Of a stretch of DNA of 64,000 bases, positions 32,110-43,100 are shown one piece after another. Made by a program: the position numbers and the translations under genes. Source of the DNA: Ilex aquifolium (lineage: Eukaryota; Streptophyta; Magnoliopsida; Aquifoliales; Aquifoliaceae). The notes beneath the pieces were generated by a model that was given only the letters and a program-made list of their open reading frames with translations, did not search any database and was not told where the DNA came from. The stretch's first letter is position 1, and every line of letters begins with the position of its first letter. The stretch is taken from positions 13,426,960 to 13,490,959 of the forward strand of contig OX637409.1 of assembly GCA_951799425.1 (NCBI GenBank). The letters run 5' to 3'.

Positions 32110-33501
32110 TGCTTGATCAAAAACGTTGTTGTTTCCTACCCTCTAAAAACCATCCCTTAAAGTATGTAGTGTATGGATAAAGGGTAGTGTCACTCTCCCT
32201 TAGGATAGTGTCAAAAGAAAGGGCAAGGAGAAAAGAAAATGAGATGGTGGAATGTGAAATGTGAATGCACAAAAATTGTGTGTGTGTGTACAAAAGTACT
32301 CCACAAGCGCAAGGAGACTTTCACGGGTCGTGTTTTACTTGGTGGTATTCCAAGTTCGTTTCCACGGGGAAGGAAGTAAACCAAAGGGGAAGGTGATTTT
32401 GAGTAAAAGAAAGTGTAAAATCTTTGTGGTTGAAAGTTGTTTGGTGAGTGTGTGTTGATGAAAATGAAGTGAGAAACAAATGTTAGCAAACCCAAGAGGT
32501 TACTCCAATAGGAATGCCATCTCAAGATTTTAGCTACTCATGCCTGGGATGAAATGAATAATGTAGTGAGGATGCATTCCAAAGGAATAAAGCTCTTGAG
32601 TAACTAAATGCACATAAAAAGAAATTATAAATGAAAGCAATAAATACCCATTTTAAAAGTAAGAAAAAGAAACCTTTGATGCATTAATGGTGAAAGCTTA
32701 AAGAGAGAAATAAACTTGCAATCAACTTCTAGGAACTAGCATTAATAACATTAAAATGAAGCTTGAAAGGTTCTTACAGCAAATTACAAGACAATGTTAA
32801 GAAGAAAATGTAAAAATCTCAAGTTTATCTCTCTAGAACACTATTTATCATCTTCTCCAGACTCTCTCTCTTTATATCTATCTATCTCTGTCCAATGTGC
32901 TGAATGCCAATGCTCGAGATCCCTTTCCCTCCAAAAACGTACTTGGAGAGGTGCCCTAGACTCAGAAGTGACCTCCATCTGTAGGGGTGCAGGAGGAATG
33001 GGCTGGACAGAGGGGTTGCAGAGCTTGTCTGCACACCCAGCTCCTCTTCTCTTCTCTCTCCTCATTGATCACCTAGACTCCAAACTTGCAATCAAAGGTG
33101 TGAAAGGATGAATAGTGTTGTGGGCGTGTCAAGGGAGCATGAGAGGTCTGTTGGTGGGACCCTCAATGCAGCAGACATGAGTTGTAGAGCATTTGGGCAG
33201 ATCAGGCAAAGCGTACCGGTACGTCGAACTCCAGTGGCTTCAGCATACCGGTACGGTTTGGCTGACTTCTTGATTTTCTGATTTTCTCCTCTCCTGAGCT
33301 ATCCCCAAGCTACATTTTCATCCTCATTTGTCTCAAATGGTTTGGGAAGGCCTTAAGAAGCCTCATTTAGCACCTTTTAACTGCAAACACCAAATATCAT
33401 CGTTAAGAACTCAATTAACCTAACTCCCATCATTTAATCTCCAAAAGCAATTAAAATAAAATGATTAGCGCATAAAAATATACAAAGTTTTGTGCTAATC
33501 A
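32110..33501 (-). repeat. 5' LTR of element A' (internally deleted)
   Basis: Same ends as the other A' LTR but only 1392 bases. About 240 bases are missing at 32525 (the part matching 21004-21240) and a shorter piece within the palindrome array, where only two units are left (33212, 33244). Confidence 0.92.
33212..33255 (-). promoter_or_regulatory. CGTACCGGTACG array, A' 5' LTR (reduced)
   Basis: Two units, CGTACCGGTACG at 33212-33223 and CATACCGGTACG at 33244-33255. Two units seen in the other LTR are absent. Confidence 0.68.
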
Positions 33502-34459
33502 GTTACCACCTTTCATGGATAGCTTTGATTTCACAAGCCACTCTTAGAATGCTCTCAGCAAAAATTCAGTCCGATTTATAGTGACTTGTCTTTCAAGGGA
33601 CATGTGATCAGAAGATGGCCAATCGAAAAATCACATGTACAATTAGTAAGGGAGTGAAGTTTAAGGAAACAAACTAATCATGTTTTGGCATAATCTCATG
33701 GAGGAATATTGATGCAAATAAAGAAATACTAGTTACCATACCCCACTTTTGGTTGACGACACATACATGCATCAGACATGAGATCAATTAGGGCTTTTTA
33801 TAGGTTGTAATGTGGCCAGAGGTCAGTGGCTAACGAAATGACGTCAATGGTATTCAAAAGCTATCCTTTCATTCTGTAATGTAGCACACCTCTTTCTAGC
33901 TTTTCGACATTTTGCCCAGAAATGGTATTTCTTTCTTTCATTTTTCTCATTTTTCACTTTCTTGGAAATTTCATGCCTTTCTGTTTCTTTTCTTTTTTAA
34001 TTGTTTCCACCAATTTTTCTTTTTATTGAATAGCAGCCACCATAGTCTTTTTCTTTTCCCTTGCATTTCTATGTCATATTGATTTATAAGAGGATGTAAG
34101 AAAATTAGATAGCAAAGTATGTCAAGTATACTTTCTTGTGGCTTGGTAATTATATGGGTTACTTGGAAAAGAAATAATGCATTAAAGACTCAATCTCGAC
34201 TAACTAGGGATATAATTTGTAAAAGAAATGGCTTAAGGCTCAAAATTAAGTCAATGATGGCCTAAAATCCATTCTCAAATATGTGCATATGTGTCGTATG
34301 AACAGATTTCTTGTGGGATATGTCAATAGATCTCCTTAGTTGCGTCAATCAAAGCAATTTTAATGAGATTATTCAAAAATTGGAAGTGAAAGATCTTATT
34401 TGAGTAACTGTTGATTATCTCTCAAAAGTATCGCAAGGCTCGAAACTTACCATGGTACT
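33502..34459 (-). other. Post-ORF3 noncoding block, minus-strand B (between A' and D)
   Basis: Continues B from 20588. It matches the plus-strand B region 54621-55000 and, more distantly, the A/D block between pol and ORF3 (for example D 39140-39330: GATGGCCTAA, ATGAGACTATT, TTTGAGTAA landmarks in the same order). No gene. It ends at the D target duplication GTACT (34455-34459). Confidence 0.75.
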
Positions 34460-36131
34460 TGATTGAGCAAAAACAATCCTATTCCTAACCCCTTAATTAC
34501 TATCCCCCAAAGTGTATGTGTGATAAATGTTCAAACGGGAAGGGAGGTCAAGCTCCCTTCGGATAGTGTGAAAAGAAAGGGCAATAGGAAAGGGAAAAAA
34601 AAGTTAATGGGAATGTGATATGTGAATGCACAAAAATGCTCCCCAATCGCAAGGAGACTTTCGTGGGTCGTCTTTTACTTGGAAGTATTCCAAGGTCATT
34701 TCCACGGGGAAGGAAGTAAACCAATTTGAAAGTGATTTTGGGAAAAGAATGTGTAACAATTCTTGTGGTTGAAGTGGTTTGGTAAAATATGTTTTGGTGG
34801 AAATGAAATGAAGAAGCAAGTGTTGGCAATCCCAAGAGGTCCCTCCAATGGGTATACTATCTCAACTCAAATCACTCCTCCGATTGAGCATGAATGAACG
34901 GTTGATTCGCGGAAAGCCGAGGATAAGGTAGGTGAGTATCTAAGCATAAACCGTGACTAGGCCTACGGATTATCAAAGACTCACCAAATCATCCACCTTC
35001 AATCCGGTCAAACCGAACCATTGGACTCTAAAGGGAGGGTGTAGAAAGAGTTGAAATGGTATACCCAAAAAGGAGGATTCCCCTTGGTCTTGCCAACAAA
35101 AGGATTTAGCTACCCATACTTGAAATGAATATGACAATGGAAAGATAATGCATTTTAGGGATATAAAGTTTTGAAGTAACTAAGTGCAAGAAATCATGGA
35201 CTAGAAGTGAATGAAGTGAAAATCCATTTTATATCTATGAACAAGAACAACTTGGAAGCATTAATGGTAGAACTTAAATGGAAGCATTAAACTAGCAATG
35301 GACATAAGGAAAAATGGCATTAATGACATTCAATGAAGATCTAAAGGTTTATACCATTGATTACAAGACAATGCAGTAGCAGAAATGCAAAAATCACAAC
35401 TTTCTCTCTCTAAAATTACTATTCACCATCTTCTCCGCCTAGAGCTTCTCTCACTATCTTTTTCTCTATGCTATCCCAGAATGCCCATCATTGGAGAGCT
35501 TTCCCTCCCAAAAATGTGCCTGGTCAGCTCCTGTAGCTCCCTGAAGTGACCCCCATCGGTAGGGTGCAGTCTAGATGACCTGGACAGGGGAGTGCAGAGT
35601 TTGTCTGCACACCCAGCTCCTCCTCTTCTCTCTCTCTAAAATTTAAAGCTGTAGCTCTAGAGTGCAGAGGAAAGTGTGGGCCTGACGAACAGTGTTGTGG
35701 GCGTGTCAGAGGAGTGTGGGGGCATCTATGGTGGGACCCTCGAAGTAGCTGAGCAGATCTGCAGATTCTGGGCTTGTCAGGCAAATCGTACCGGTACTGA
35801 GTACCGGTACTTCAACTCCAGAAGGTTTGGCGTACCGGTATTGAGTACCGGTACCATATAGTACCGGTATTGAGTACCGGTACTGTTCTGCCTCCTTGTC
35901 TGAATCTTCTGATTCCTTTGCTCCTGAGCTGTCCCCAAGTTCTCTTTTCATCTCCTTTCATCCCAAGTGGTATGGGAAGACCTTAACAAACCATATTTAG
36001 CTCCTTTCAACTGCAAACATAAAATATTGACGTTAAGACTTCAATCATCATAACTCATATCATTTAATCTTCAAAAACAAGTGAACTGAGCTGATTAGCA
36101 CCTTAAAATATACAAAGTTTTGTGCTAATCA
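34460..36131 (-). repeat. 3' LTR of element D
   Basis: Minus strand start TGATTAGCAC at 36131, with a perfect 10-base inverted repeat in the first 40 bases; ends GCTCAATCA at 34460. Related to but distinct from the family A LTR. Confidence 0.94.
35787..35884 (-). promoter_or_regulatory. GTACCGGTAC palindrome array, D 3' LTR
   Basis: Six GTACCGGTA(C/T) cores arranged as pairs joined by TGA (GTACCGGTACTGAGTACCGG type), with a CTCCAGAAGG spacer. This is a variant of the A motif: the inner palindrome is kept, the outer CG is often lost. Confidence 0.72.
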
Positions 36132-36149
36132 CACCCCCCCAGCTTAGGT
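36132..36149 (-). other. 3' polypurine tract of element D
   Basis: Minus strand AAGCTGGGGGGGGTG directly before the LTR. Confidence 0.8.
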
Positions 36150-36410
36150 TTTGCTAGTCCCTTAGCAAAAGATTCACTCCCCAGCACAACACAACGAAAA
36201 TAGCAACACATTCAATCCAAATCAACAACCATTCATTCAATCAATCAAAATGCAATTAACAGCATGAAAGTGAGTAAAATGGAACAATTGTGGGTTTATA
36301 TTGATGTGAACGAAGTTGGAGTACAAAATGGAGTAGGTCATTAAAAAGAACGAAATAGCCTAATCTCCCATCCCAAACTACACAAAATCCTATACTAACA
36401 CAAGCACTCC

Positions 36411-37595
36411 TTACTCTCCATCACTCTCTTCATCATAACCCTCTGATTCTTCCCCTTCTTCAGACTCCTCATCATCTTCCGCTTCCTCATTAACCCTGGA
36501 GGTTGAAGGTGCAGTAGGAACTTCTGGGATGGGTCTCCCAGGGAATGTGTGCATGTACATCTCTTTCATCATCACCATCATTCCCTGAACTGAGGCCTCA
36601 ATCTCATGTACTGTCGTTTCTAGTGCATCAAGTCTCCTAGGGACTGAGCGTGCTGAAACAGGCTTGAATGGCATGGTGGGTGCAGTCGGTACAAAATCCT
36701 CATCAGAATCAAGCTGAGCTCGCTCCCCACGACCCATAGCCTTCCTCTTTTGGCTACTGGCCCTGCCTATAGCCCCACTCTCGGGGGGAGTGAGCTTTTC
36801 TGATGCGTAGCCCTTAACCTTAAAATGGTTACACAGTCGAGTAACCAAGCTCCCATATGGCAGGTTAGTCAATGGCTTCTCTGTGATGGCAAAGTCTTTC
36901 ATAACTTCCCAAATAACAAGGGCAAAATCAATTGTTTTGCCCGACACAACAGCATCCAGGATGGCCAGCTTTTCCATGTTTGGTTTCTTTTCTGCAGCCC
37001 TTGGGAGTAGGTTATAATGAAGCAGTTTGTTGAGAAGCCCATAAACATGCTTCAACCCACCACTATGAACCACTCCCTTGAATTCAGCCGGATCCTCATA
37101 CATCAAATCGACAAACTCCGCCTTAGTCTTAGCTCTACCCATGTTGTATGGATAGACAGGTGGGGAAGATGGAGGTCTCTGATAGTTTCCAAGAAGGGTG
37201 GCTATGACGTTAGGGGTCACTGTAAATACATTTCCCCTAACATTCACTCTCAGAACTTCCCCAACAGCAACCTCAACTAATTTCAATGAACGGTAGAACT
37301 CCCTTACCAATGCCAGGTTGTAACCCTCAACTTCCTTGAACCAGAAATGCATCACATGCCCCTCAATGATTTTCACAACGGGATGAATGGGGGAAAGGGA
37401 CATTTTATCCAAAAAACGTTCACAGGTCACACCCTTACCATCGATCAACTGGCGTCGGGCATCCCTCTTAGCCCTCTTCCTCTGCTCCTCTGGGTCCTCA
37501 CTTGACCCTTCGCCTCATCTCTTCCGGCTAGAGGAGACCCTGGCAGGAGGGGAACTGGGCTCGGGTCCTGGTCCTGGTCTCTTAGTGCGAGCCAT
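36411..37595 (-). pseudogene. Third ORF (ORF3) of element D
   Basis: ATG at 37595 (MARTKRPGPG). Codon 27 is TGA (37515-37517) where A has an arginine-glutamate region, most simply CGA to TGA. After it the frame is open to 36411 (345 codons from the next usable methionine at 37448). There is no hydrophobic leader, unlike A and A'; the start corresponds to the inner MARTK of A. Core blocks: FWFKEVEGYNL, VTPNVIATLLGNYQRPP, YGLLNKLLHYNLLP, LPYGSLVTRLCNHFKVKGY; then basic QKRKAMGRGER, a short helix, and an acidic tail (EEAEDDEESEEGEESEG). Function unknown. Confidence 0.87.
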
Positions 37596-37800
37596 TGAGT
37601 TTATCCGATGAGGGTTGTCCAAAGCAAGCGAAATCAAAGGAGGTTTTATGGATTGAGAGGGAAGTGGGGAGGGTTTTGGAACCTTGGAGTGTTTTCGAGT
37701 GAGGGAGAGAGGGATAGGGCAGGAATAGAAGTGGGGAAATGAAGGGTTTAACGAGGAGTTTAAATTAAAAGCCCTAAAAAAAATTTCGTGTCAGACAAAT

Positions 37801-37872
37801 CGTATCGGTACTTCGACTCCAGAAAGTTTGGCGTACCGGTACTGAGTACCGGTACCATATCGTACCGGTACT
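37801..37872 (-). promoter_or_regulatory. GTACCGGTAC array upstream of ORF3, D
   Basis: Cores at 37801 (GTATCGGTAC), 37832, 37846 and 37861, with the same TGA joints and CTCCAGAAAG spacer as the D LTR array, about 200 bases before the ORF3 ATG. Confidence 0.72.
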
Positions 37873-39680
37873 GTTATGCTTTGTCTGACAAACTCCTCCT
37901 GCTGAGCATACCACCACTCCAATCCAGCTTAGGACCTTCCTAGACATTTCATCACATTACTTGTGACTCCAACTCCCTTCAAAAGATGTACTCCACTTAT
38001 TTTCCACAATTTGATCCATCATGCCCAAGTTAATATCAAAATTGCAAAGTGATTTAAAACTTTGATGCATTCAACATCCAGGGAATGGATTTCTATTATT
38101 TAATTATCAAAATGAGTATCCCAAAATGTAAAAATGGATTTAAACAACACACATAGTTCTAATCCTTTCCAAATATCAAAAACTTGAGCAATATTCCCTC
38201 ATTCTTGCAAGCATGGAGTTATTTAACAATTTTCTCAAATGATTGAACTAGGCTAACATGAGCAAAACCATAGTTTTAGATACTAGTCAAAAGTATGCAC
38301 CTAAACATTGATTTTCAACTTGCGTGTGTGTGAATTAAACAAGTAATTTGAACAGTTACACAATAGGATTCACATTCGAAAAGCTGGACAATTTCAGCTT
38401 CAATGCAACAACTCACCAAGGGACACTCTTAAGCAATGAAATACACTCAAGTTATCCTGGTATGCACTCCATGTGTACATGTGAGATAAAATCTTGTGTT
38501 CAAAACAAAGTGTGCCCACATGTAATCCAAAAATGAAGTTAACAAATGAAAATGAAGCGAACTTGGCATAGTCTCATGAACATAATATTAGGGCATTAGG
38601 TAGTAAGACTAAACTCATCATTCCCTTTGAAATATGCACCTCCCAACTTCTCTAGATCACTTAGGACTTTAAGGGTTATAATGGGGCCTTGGGGTGGTAT
38701 CTAGGAAATTGAAATGAAGGATATAGGATAACAAAAAGGGTTGTTCCGAGTGAGAGACTTTTATTTTAGACAAACACTTCCCTTTTCATGGGATTTTGAT
38801 TCTCACCCCGTCACCACATTCTTCGTTTCTTTTTTTTTTTTTTTTTTTTCTTTCCTTCTTTCACCCATTTTCTTCCTTTTCTTGGATTTTCATTCTTTTT
38901 TCATTGAACTCTTTGAGTTTCAACATCATTTATCCCTTTTGTTTGGGTTTCCACACCATACTTCCTTTACTTTTGCAATCACTCATTTCTGCTTTTAGGA
39001 ACAACCAAGGTGAGGTATATCTTTCTTGTTTTCATAGGCTTGGTCAATTGTGTGGCATAGAAACAAATTCCAAATAAGCTCAATCACGGCACTAGGGATA
39101 ATATTTGCACAAGAAAAAGGTTAAAGGCTCAAAATATTCAAAGATGGCCTAAGATCACTTCCAGGTCCGCATGGGAGGGCATTATATGTTCAAGACAAAT
39201 CAGTCTACTAACCAAATGCACTAACCAACGCAAACATAATGAGACTATTGAACAACTTGACAAAAAAAATATGTTCTTTGAGTAATTTTAAATTCCCTCC
39301 AAAAAGGATTTGGCACTAAAGCTTTCAAGGGTCTTTACTCGTCTCCACTACTTATGTCAAGCTTAAAAACATGAATCCAATCCGTAAATTGCCAAAATTA
39401 CACATTCAAGAGTCACATACAGTTGAGTTCAAAAATCAATACCTAAATGATACTCATGCATAGGATCCACTTCCATAGAATACTCATGTGCACAAATTTC
39501 ACAACAAAGATCAACATGTCATCAAACTCACACAAACACATCATGAAGGAATACAGATCAACAATTAGATTTTTTTTTTTCATCAAAAATTTTCAAAAAT
39601 TTCACCTATTTTTCACTAATGCAAGCAAAAATCAAAAATTTCCAAACAACAACCTTGGTGTATCAAACAAATGGTGCACC
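37873..39680 (-). other. Noncoding block between pol and ORF3, D
   Basis: Same block as in A and A', with a run of about 20 T at 38828-38849 (plus strand). No gene. Confidence 0.7.
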
Positions 39681-39718
39681 TCACCCCCCAATTAGAATCA
39701 TGCATTGTCCTCAATGCG
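39681..39718 (-). other. Internal purine tract with hairpin, D
   Basis: Minus strand GCATTG-AGGA-CAATGC, then TGATTCTAATTGGGGGGTGAGG, just after the ancestral pol stop (39923). Confidence 0.65.
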
Positions 39719-40105
39719 ACAAAAAGATATAGTATGCAATGGAAGACAATAAAAAGATAAATAAGGTAAGAGAACACCTCGCAATTGCGCTTCCGACAAA
39801 AACACCAAGATCTGGATCAAGGAGAAACCAATCTATACAACCACATCAAGTGAGTGACATAAAATAAGATTGACATAAATAAGTAAAAAAAAAAACTGTA
39901 CAGTAGAAGGAATAATCCCTAGCTAACCCTCCATCAATTCCGAGTATACCGGGTCAACTAAATCCTCTTCCACCTCATGTCCCTCAAAACCCTCAAAGCA
40001 TGGCTTGAGTCTTTGGCCATTGACCTTGAATGTTTGGCCATCCTTAGGGTTTGTGATATCTACCGCTCCGTTGGGGTAGGCCGCCTCAACAAAATAGGGG
40101 CCATC

Positions 40106-43100
40106 CTAACGGGATCTTAGTTTTCCTTGGAATACGGAGAGACGAGAATTATACAAGAGTACTTTTTGCCCGGGCCTAAATGATTTTCGTGTGATGGAAT
40201 TATCATGAAAAACTTTAGCCCGTTCTTTTGAAATTTTGGAACTCTCATATGCATCTCTTCGGATCTCTTCCAATTCATTCAGTTCCAACTTTCTCTGCTC
40301 CCCGGCCATTCTTAAGTTAAAATTCAAGGTCTTTATAGCCCAGTACGCCCTGTGCTCCATTTCAACCGGCAAATGGCAAGCTTTTCCATAAACCAGCCGG
40401 TAGGGAGACATACCCAAAACAGTCTTATAGGCAGTACGGTATGCCCATAAGGCATCGGTCAGTCTGACTGACCAATCCTTCCTGTTCGGGTTAACCATTT
40501 TTTCCAAGATATTCTTAATCTCCCTATTGGCTAATTCAACTTGGCCATTGGTTTGTGGGTGGTATGCAGTGGATACTTTGTGTGTAACGCCATATTTAAA
40601 CATTAATGATGCAAATGGCCTATTACAGAAGTGGGATCCACCGTCACTGATCATTGCACGAGGCATCCCAAACCTCGAGAAAATGTTCTCTTTAAGGAAT
40701 TTGACTACGACCCGGTGGTCATTAGTCTTGGTTGGGATTGCCTCAACCCACTTGGACACGTAGTCCACCGCCAGAAGAATGTACAGATAACCAAACGACA
40801 TGGGGAATGGACCCATGAAATCGATGCCCCAACAGTCAAATATTTCTATGATAAGGACGGGGGAAAGGGGCATCATATTCCTGCGGGTCACACTACCTAA
40901 TCGTTGGCATCTGTCACATGCCTTACAATATGAAACACAGTCTTTAATGAGAGAGGGCCAATAGAAACCTGACTGCAAAATTTTGGCCGAAGTCTTCTTT
41001 GTCGAGAAATGTCCGCCACAAGCTTGGGAATGGCAGAATGCAAGGACGTTCCGTTGTTCATTTTCTGGCACGTATTTCCTCATGACCTGATATGGGCAAT
41101 ATTTGAACAAATACGGATTGTCGAAGTAAAAATACTTCACGTCTGCCATGAATCGTGTTTTATCCTCCAGGCTCCATTGTGGCGGTATTTGTCCTATTGT
41201 AAGGTAATTACAAATGTCAGCGTACCAAGGACAAACTGAATGGATCGAAAGTAAATGTTCATCAGGAAAAGATTCGGGAATAGGGATATGCTCATTAGTC
41301 TCCTGCACCACCAGCCGGGATAAGTGATCCGCCACAACATTCCCAACTCCTTTTTTGTCTTTAATTGTCAAATCAAATTCTTGTAGGAGGAGGATCCACC
41401 TAATGAGTCTTGGTTTTGCATCCTGCTTAGATAACAAGTACTTCAAGGCAGAATGGTCAGTAAAGACAACAATAGGCGAACCAATGATATATGAACGGAA
41501 TTTATCGAGAGCAAACACTACGGCTAGCAATTCTTTCTCAGTGGTAGTGTAATTCATTTGAGCCTCATTAAGTGTTTTGCTAGCGTAGTGTATGACATGT
41601 GGTCGATTGTCCTTCCTCTGACCAAGCACTGCGCCAACCGCGTAGTCACTCGCGTCGCACATGAGCTCGAAAGGTAGATCCCAGTTGGGTGGTCGCATGA
41701 TAGGAGGCGTGACAAGCATGCTTTTTAGTTTTTTAAATGATGCCTCACACTCATCCGACCACTCAAAGGGAATCTCCTTAGACAGTAAATTTGTCAGAGG
41801 TCGGGCCAATGCACTAAAATTTTGAATGAAACGGCGATAAAAACCTGCATGGCCCAAAAATGACCGGATGCCCTTGATGGTTGTTGGCGTGGGAAGGTTG
41901 GAGATGGCCTCTACCTTGGATTTGTCAACTTCGATGCCCCTTGCCGATACTATATGGCCCAAGACTATTCCTTCCGTCACCATGAAGTGACACTTCTCCC
42001 AATTAAGCACAAGATCCTTTTCTTCACATCTCTCCAATACTCTCTCCAAGTTATCTAAGCATCCATCAAAGGAATCACCAAACACGGAAAAATCATCCAT
42101 GAAGACTTCCAAAATTTTCTCCACCATATCGCTAAAAATCCCCATCATGCACCGTTGAAATGTCCCCGGGGCATTGCATAATCCGAATGGCATACGGCGA
42201 TAGGCAAAGGTGCCATAAGGGCAGGTGAAAGTAGTCTTCTCTTGGTCCTCCAATGCGATCTTGATTTGGTTGTAGCCAGAGTACCCGTCTAGGAAACAAT
42301 AAAATAGGTGCCCTGCTACCCTTTCCAAGACTTGGTCGAGAAACGGCATTGGGAAATGATCTTTCCGTGTGCAAGCGTTGAGCTTCCGGTAGTCGATGCA
42401 AACTCTCCATCCGATAATGACTCTTGTAGGTATGAGTTCATTTTCCTCATTTTCAATCACTGTGACTCCGGATTTCTTTGGGACAACTTGTGTGGGGCTT
42501 ACCCATTTGCTATCCGCAATTGGAAAGATTATGCCCACATCAAGTAGCTTTAACACCTCATCCTTCACTACTTCTTTCATGCTCGGATTCAATCTCCTCT
42601 GAGGTTGTCGGGAGGTTTTAGCATCTTCCTCAAGATAGATGCGATGGGTGCAAATTATAGGGCTTATTCCCTTGATATCTGCAATAGTCCACCCGATCGC
42701 TCCCTTATGCTTTCTCAATATCCCCAAAAGATTTTCTTCTTGTTCCATGGTTAGGGTAGAGCTAATGACTACCGGGAAAGCCTCATCATTGCCAAGATAG
42801 GCATATTTCAAATGTGCGGGCAATGGCTTCAATTCCAATTTTGGATTTCTCTTATCCGAAGGGAAAATTTTCTTCTCTTGTTTAGGTAGCTCTTCAAATG
42901 TGGGGATCCACCTTTCCATCCCTTTCAACTCTTCCTCCTTTTCTTGATCATCCAATTTCTCCAATTCGACCAATTCTTCCTCCTTGAGTTTCAACATCCC
43001 TTCTAACTCCAAGTGCTCCTCAATCAACGTGTTAATTCTATTGACCTCATTTGCCTCCTCGTCATCCCCTGGTTGCCTTGCCAGATTGAAAACGTTAAGT

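Larger units (their letters stand above)
20589..33501 (-). mobile_element. Complete Athila-type retrotransposon A' (defective, minus strand)
   Basis: Second family A member. From its 5' side (right): 5' LTR 32110-33501, primer site 32088-32105, leader, gag-pol 31970-26341, internal purine tract, noncoding block, palindrome array, third ORF 23915-22566, purine tract and 3' LTR 20589-22261. Target duplication GTTAC at 20584-20588 and 33502-33506. It sits in the post-ORF3 region of the minus-strand B element. LTRs differ by about 4 percent over the stretch I compared. Confidence 0.95.

Noticed and set aside
38828-38849. Poly-T run as a LINE or SINE insertion tail
   Set aside because: No SINE or LINE body or target duplication next to it; the homologous A' stretch is a mixed pyrimidine tract, so it is local expansion.
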